Source of the DNA: Syntrophaceae bacterium
Lineage (GTDB): Bacteria; Desulfobacterota; Syntrophia; Syntrophales; Smithellaceae
Length of the DNA stretch: 35,113 nucleotides
Assembly: GCA_018436925.1 (NCBI GenBank)
Contig: JAHDKI010000034.1
Coordinates: forward strand, 1 to 35,113
Reading direction: 5' to 3'
The notes below the pieces were generated by a model, which worked only from the letters and a program-made list of their open reading frames with translations, was not told the DNA's origin and did no database searches. Shown one piece after another: positions 32,830-35,113 of the stretch (its first letter is position 1; the number at the start of each line of letters is the position of its first letter). The position numbers and the translations under genes were made by a program.

Positions 32830-33864
32830 TTAGTGAGACAGGTCATTGATCACCGCCCGCCCCGATATTTTTCCGCAAGCCAGATCTTCGAGTGTTTGAT
32901 GTATTTCCGACAATTTTAGGTAGCGGCTGACATGCGTTTTGATTCTTCCATCAACAGCCAGCGCGACTACGGAACGCATATCTTCCACGGTCGCCACGGC
33001 CGAAGGCATCATCAAGGGCGACCGAATCAGAAGCTCCAAAGGCGTAATGGAAATGCCGCCTTCGGAAAGCGCCGGCATGCCGATACAGATATAGAGGCCT
33101 CCCCGGCGGATCAGCTTCATACCCAATTGAAAACCTGCGATCCGAGAGGAAAAAATGAGACTGGCATAAACACCACCGAATTTCTGCAGTGCAAATCCTT
33201 CCGCTTCTCCCGCATCCACAGCCCAGTCCGCTCCGACGGTTTTAATGAACTCAACCTTGTCGGATCCGACATCAACGCCAAGAACCTTGTAGCCGAATGC
33301 CTTCGCAATCTGGACGGCATAATGGCCCAACCCGCCTGCCGCACCGACAACGGCAATGGGTTTGTTCGGCAGTACGCCAAAATCGAACACCTTTCGAACC
33401 GCGCCGTACGCGGTCAGCCCTCCGCAGGCCAGCGATACTTCACTGTCTGGCACTTCAGGGGGCAGTTTCACCAACCCTTTGGCCCAAACCGAAATGTACT
33501 CCGCATAGGCGCCGTTGATCCCCTTCGCCTGCGGACAAAGCATCGGCCTGCCCGACAGACAGTATTCACAAGCCCCGCACCAGTAACCGCCGCCCGTTCC
33601 GCCGAGCCCCAGAATCACACGGTCGCCGACTTTGATAAAACTTTCCGCCCCAGGCCCTACGTCTTCGACAACGCCGATGCCCTCATGTCCCATGGGGATC
33701 GGCATCGGATATTCCCGCGTCGACCAATCGCCTCGAATAAAATGAATGTCCGAATGGCACACCCCCGCACTTGTCATGCGGATCAGCGCCTCTTCGGATT
33801 TCGGGACCGGTTTGGGCGCATCGGTCACGACCAGTTGCCCTTTTGTAAAAATTGCCGCTTTCAT
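32830..33864 (-). CDS. Zinc-dependent alcohol dehydrogenase
   Basis: This 344-aa MDR-family enzyme oxidises an alcohol with NAD(P)+. The catalytic zinc ligands are Cys36 (AGVCHSD), His60 and Glu61 (GHEGIG); the structural zinc is held by Cys96, Cys99, Cys102 and Cys110 in CGACEYCLSGRPMLC. The coenzyme fold shows VVGAAGGLGHYAVQ and ends in an Asp (LGVDVGSDK), which favours NAD+. The start at 33864 follows GGAGG by 7 nt. It is the first gene of the minus-strand cluster and lies downstream of a sigma-54 activator gene, with palindromes between them. Confidence 0.93.
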   Translation of the reverse strand: MKAAIFTKGQLVVTDAPKPVPKSEEALIRMTSAGVCHSDIHFIRGDWSTREYPMPIPMGHEGIGVVEDVGPGAESFIKVGDRVILGLGGTGGGYWCGACEYCLSGRPMLCPQAKGINGAYAEYISVWAKGLVKLPPEVPDSEVSLACGGLTAYGAVRKVFDFGVLPNKPIAVVGAAGGLGHYAVQIAKAFGYKVLGVDVGSDKVEFIKTVGADWAVDAGEAEGFALQKFGGVYASLIFSSRIAGFQLGMKLIRRGGLYICIGMPALSEGGISITPLELLIRSPLMMPSAVATVEDMRSVVALAVDGRIKTHVSRYLKLSEIHQTLEDLACGKISGRAVINDLSH

Positions 33865-34053
33865 GTTTAACCTCCGACTGTTTTATTTGTCCGACTCTCA
33901 ATCAAGATACATGCCGGAGTATTCAACAGCCCCAAGGAATGGCAACACCCCGAATTTGCGGCAGCATTATCAAGGCGGCTCCCTAGGAGCACCTGGACTG
34001 GCGAGTCAGGACACACTCCCGGGACGGCACACCTGTGTGCCATGGCACAACCC
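33865..34053. promoter_or_regulatory. Control region with overlapping palindromes
   Basis: GGCACACCTGTGTGCC (34026-34041) and TGTGCCATGGCACA (34036-34049) are two overlapping perfect palindromes. GGCGAGTCA (34000-34008) and TGACTCGCC (34057-34065) flank them as an inverted repeat. About 100 bp closer to the alcohol dehydrogenase gene the minus strand reads CCGGCATGTATCTTGAT, which resembles a sigma-54 promoter (GG and spacing kept, but TTGA instead of TTGC). This layout fits activator sites upstream of a sigma-54 promoter. The flanking repeat could also fold at the 3' end of the activator mRNA. Confidence 0.5.
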
Positions 34054-35113
34054 CTATGACTCGCCTGCAATCCGATAGCAGTCCATCTTCCGGTAAATCG
34101 TTCGTCGGCCAATGCCCAGAATCCGGGCCGCCTTGGCCTTGTTCCAACCGGATTTCCGAAGCGCGGACAAAATTTCGTCCGGTCCGATAACCTGCCGGAC
34201 CTCCGTCAATGTTGCGCGCCCCTTTGCTCCTTCGACGTTCCGTATATCGGTTGGAAGGTGTTTGAGGGTGATCGTCCCGCCGTGGCACAGCACAAACGCA
34301 TGCTCCATCACATGCTCCAGTTCACGAACATTCCCGGGCCAGCCATAATCCATAAACCGACCGAGAACCTCCCCGGATATCCCCTCGATCGTCTTGTGAA
34401 ACCGGTCGTTGAACATCCGCCGGAAATGGTCCACCAACAACGGTAAATCCTCCAGACGCTCCCGCAAAGGCGGCAAATTCACTTCCACCACCTTCAGCCG
34501 GTAATACAAATCCTGCCGAAACTCGCCTCTTTTGACTTTCTCTTTCAAATCCCGGTTCGTGCACGCGATCACCCGAACATCCACTTTCCGGGAAACCGAC
34601 TCCCCCACCCGCTCGAAGCTCTTCTCCTGAAGCACCCGCAAAAGCTTCAGCTGAATCATCGGAGAGATGTCTCCGATTTCATCCAGCAGAATCGTCCCGC
34701 CGTCGGCCGCCGAAAAACGCCCCTGCTTGTCTTTCACCGCCCCGGTAAACGCCCCCTTCACATGGCCGAACAGCTCGCTCTCCAGCAAGCTTTCCGCCAG
34801 CGCCGAACAGTTCACGGTCACAAACGGCCGAAACGCACGGTTCCCGCTGTAATGCAGCGCCCGAGCCACCAGTTCCTTCCCTGTGCCGCTCTCGCCGGTC
34901 ACCAATACCGTCGTTTCCATGTCCGCCAAATCTTCCAGCAGATTATAGATGTCCTGCATGGTCTTGTTCCGACCAATGAGGTTCTGAAAAGAGTTGCGCT
35001 CTCGCAACTCCCGCTCCACGTCACGGATCAGGGTGATGTCCCGAATGACCAGCACCGCCCCCAAAAAGTTCCCCAACGGATCCATCAACGGTGAACTCGA
35101 CACGCTCACCACC
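34054..35113 (-). CDS. Sigma-54 dependent transcriptional activator, N-terminus beyond window
   Basis: The visible 352 codons hold the end of a PAS-like sensor domain (DPLGNFLGAVLVIRDIT), a linker, the AAA+ domain with Walker A GESGTGKE, the sigma-54 contact loop GAFTGA, Walker B GGTILLDEIGD and the arginine-finger region, and a C-terminal Fis-type helix-turn-helix (WNKAKAARILGIGRRTIYRK). These are bacterial enhancer-binding proteins that drive RpoN promoters. The reading frame runs open to the window edge, so the sensor part is incomplete. Its position ahead of the alcohol dehydrogenase cluster, in the same direction, suggests that cluster as its target. Confidence 0.93.
   Translation of the reverse strand, partial: VVSVSSSPLMDPLGNFLGAVLVIRDITLIRDVERELRERNSFQNLIGRNKTMQDIYNLLEDLADMETTVLVTGESGTGKELVARALHYSGNRAFRPFVTVNCSALAESLLESELFGHVKGAFTGAVKDKQGRFSAADGGTILLDEIGDISPMIQLKLLRVLQEKSFERVGESVSRKVDVRVIACTNRDLKEKVKRGEFRQDLYYRLKVVEVNLPPLRERLEDLPLLVDHFRRMFNDRFHKTIEGISGEVLGRFMDYGWPGNVRELEHVMEHAFVLCHGGTITLKHLPTDIRNVEGAKGRATLTEVRQVIGPDEILSALRKSGWNKAKAARILGIGRRTIYRKMDCYRIAGES

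Noticed and set aside
34033..34049. TGGCACACAGGTGTGC on the minus strand as a sigma-54 promoter
   Set aside because: The -12 element would be TGTG rather than TTGC, and the sequence is better explained by the two overlapping palindromes.
1..35113. CRISPR arrays, tRNA, rRNA or known riboswitches
   Set aside because: No repeat-spacer pattern, no cloverleaf-like segment and no recognised riboswitch core were seen on reading; a covariance-model scan was not possible.

Overview
The window looks like a chromosomal segment from a moderately GC-rich anaerobic proteobacterium of the deltaproteobacterial (Desulfobacterota) type, possibly a Syntrophales relative. This rests on the mix of an ADP-forming acyl-CoA synthetase, several acyl-CoA ligases, a sigma-54 activator, a PtsP protein and many small signalling proteins (PilZ, HDOD, GGDEF). 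It is an inference from gene content; no rRNA or tRNA is present to confirm it.

Left end (1-5535). A cut-off transposase of the ISNCY type lies just upstream of a complete branched-chain amino acid operon, ilvB-ilvN-ilvC-ilvD. A strong promoter leads into a 35-codon leader peptide with an Ile-Val-Val-Val-Val run, followed by two tandem intrinsic terminators. This is a classic transcription-attenuation layout. The ketol-acid reductoisomerase is of the fungal/Bacteroidetes sequence type. A perfect 36-bp palindromic terminator closes the operon.

Middle left (5544-16505). A CBS/MgtE-type membrane protein and a divergent class I glutamine amidotransferase come first. Then follow about 9 kb of tightly packed minus-strand genes, read from 16436 down to 7395: TetR regulator, HlyD adaptor, two ABC ATPases and two ABC-2 permeases (the layout of E. 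coli cecR-ybhGFSR, with the ATPase split in two), an unrecognised 335-aa protein, a 24-codon ORF, a PilZ protein, a 98-aa DUF3391-like protein, an HDOD protein and a receiver-GGDEF protein. Start/stop overlaps suggest translational coupling through much of the run, so an exporter may be co-expressed with a c-di-GMP-type signalling module.

Middle right (16669-27154). This part holds a YtcJ-type amidohydrolase with an unknown partner gene, a hemerythrin-like protein that lacks exactly the two histidines of one iron site, a universal stress protein, an acyl-CoA ligase, a SET-domain methyltransferase, an RluA pseudouridine synthase, a GAF-containing PEP phosphotransferase (PtsP) and an SLOG-like nucleotide-binding protein. 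Clear hairpin terminators separate several of these units.

Right end (27191-35113). A minus-strand catabolic-looking cluster encodes a zinc alcohol dehydrogenase, a branched-chain-amino-acid-type periplasmic binding protein without permeases, a GXWXG/DUF4334 protein, an AMP-forming acyl-CoA ligase and a fused ADP-forming acyl-CoA synthetase. Upstream is the 3' part of a sigma-54 activator gene. The gap between them contains overlapping perfect palindromes that are good candidate activator sites. The simplest reading is a regulated alcohol-to-acyl-CoA pathway; the substrate is not evident.
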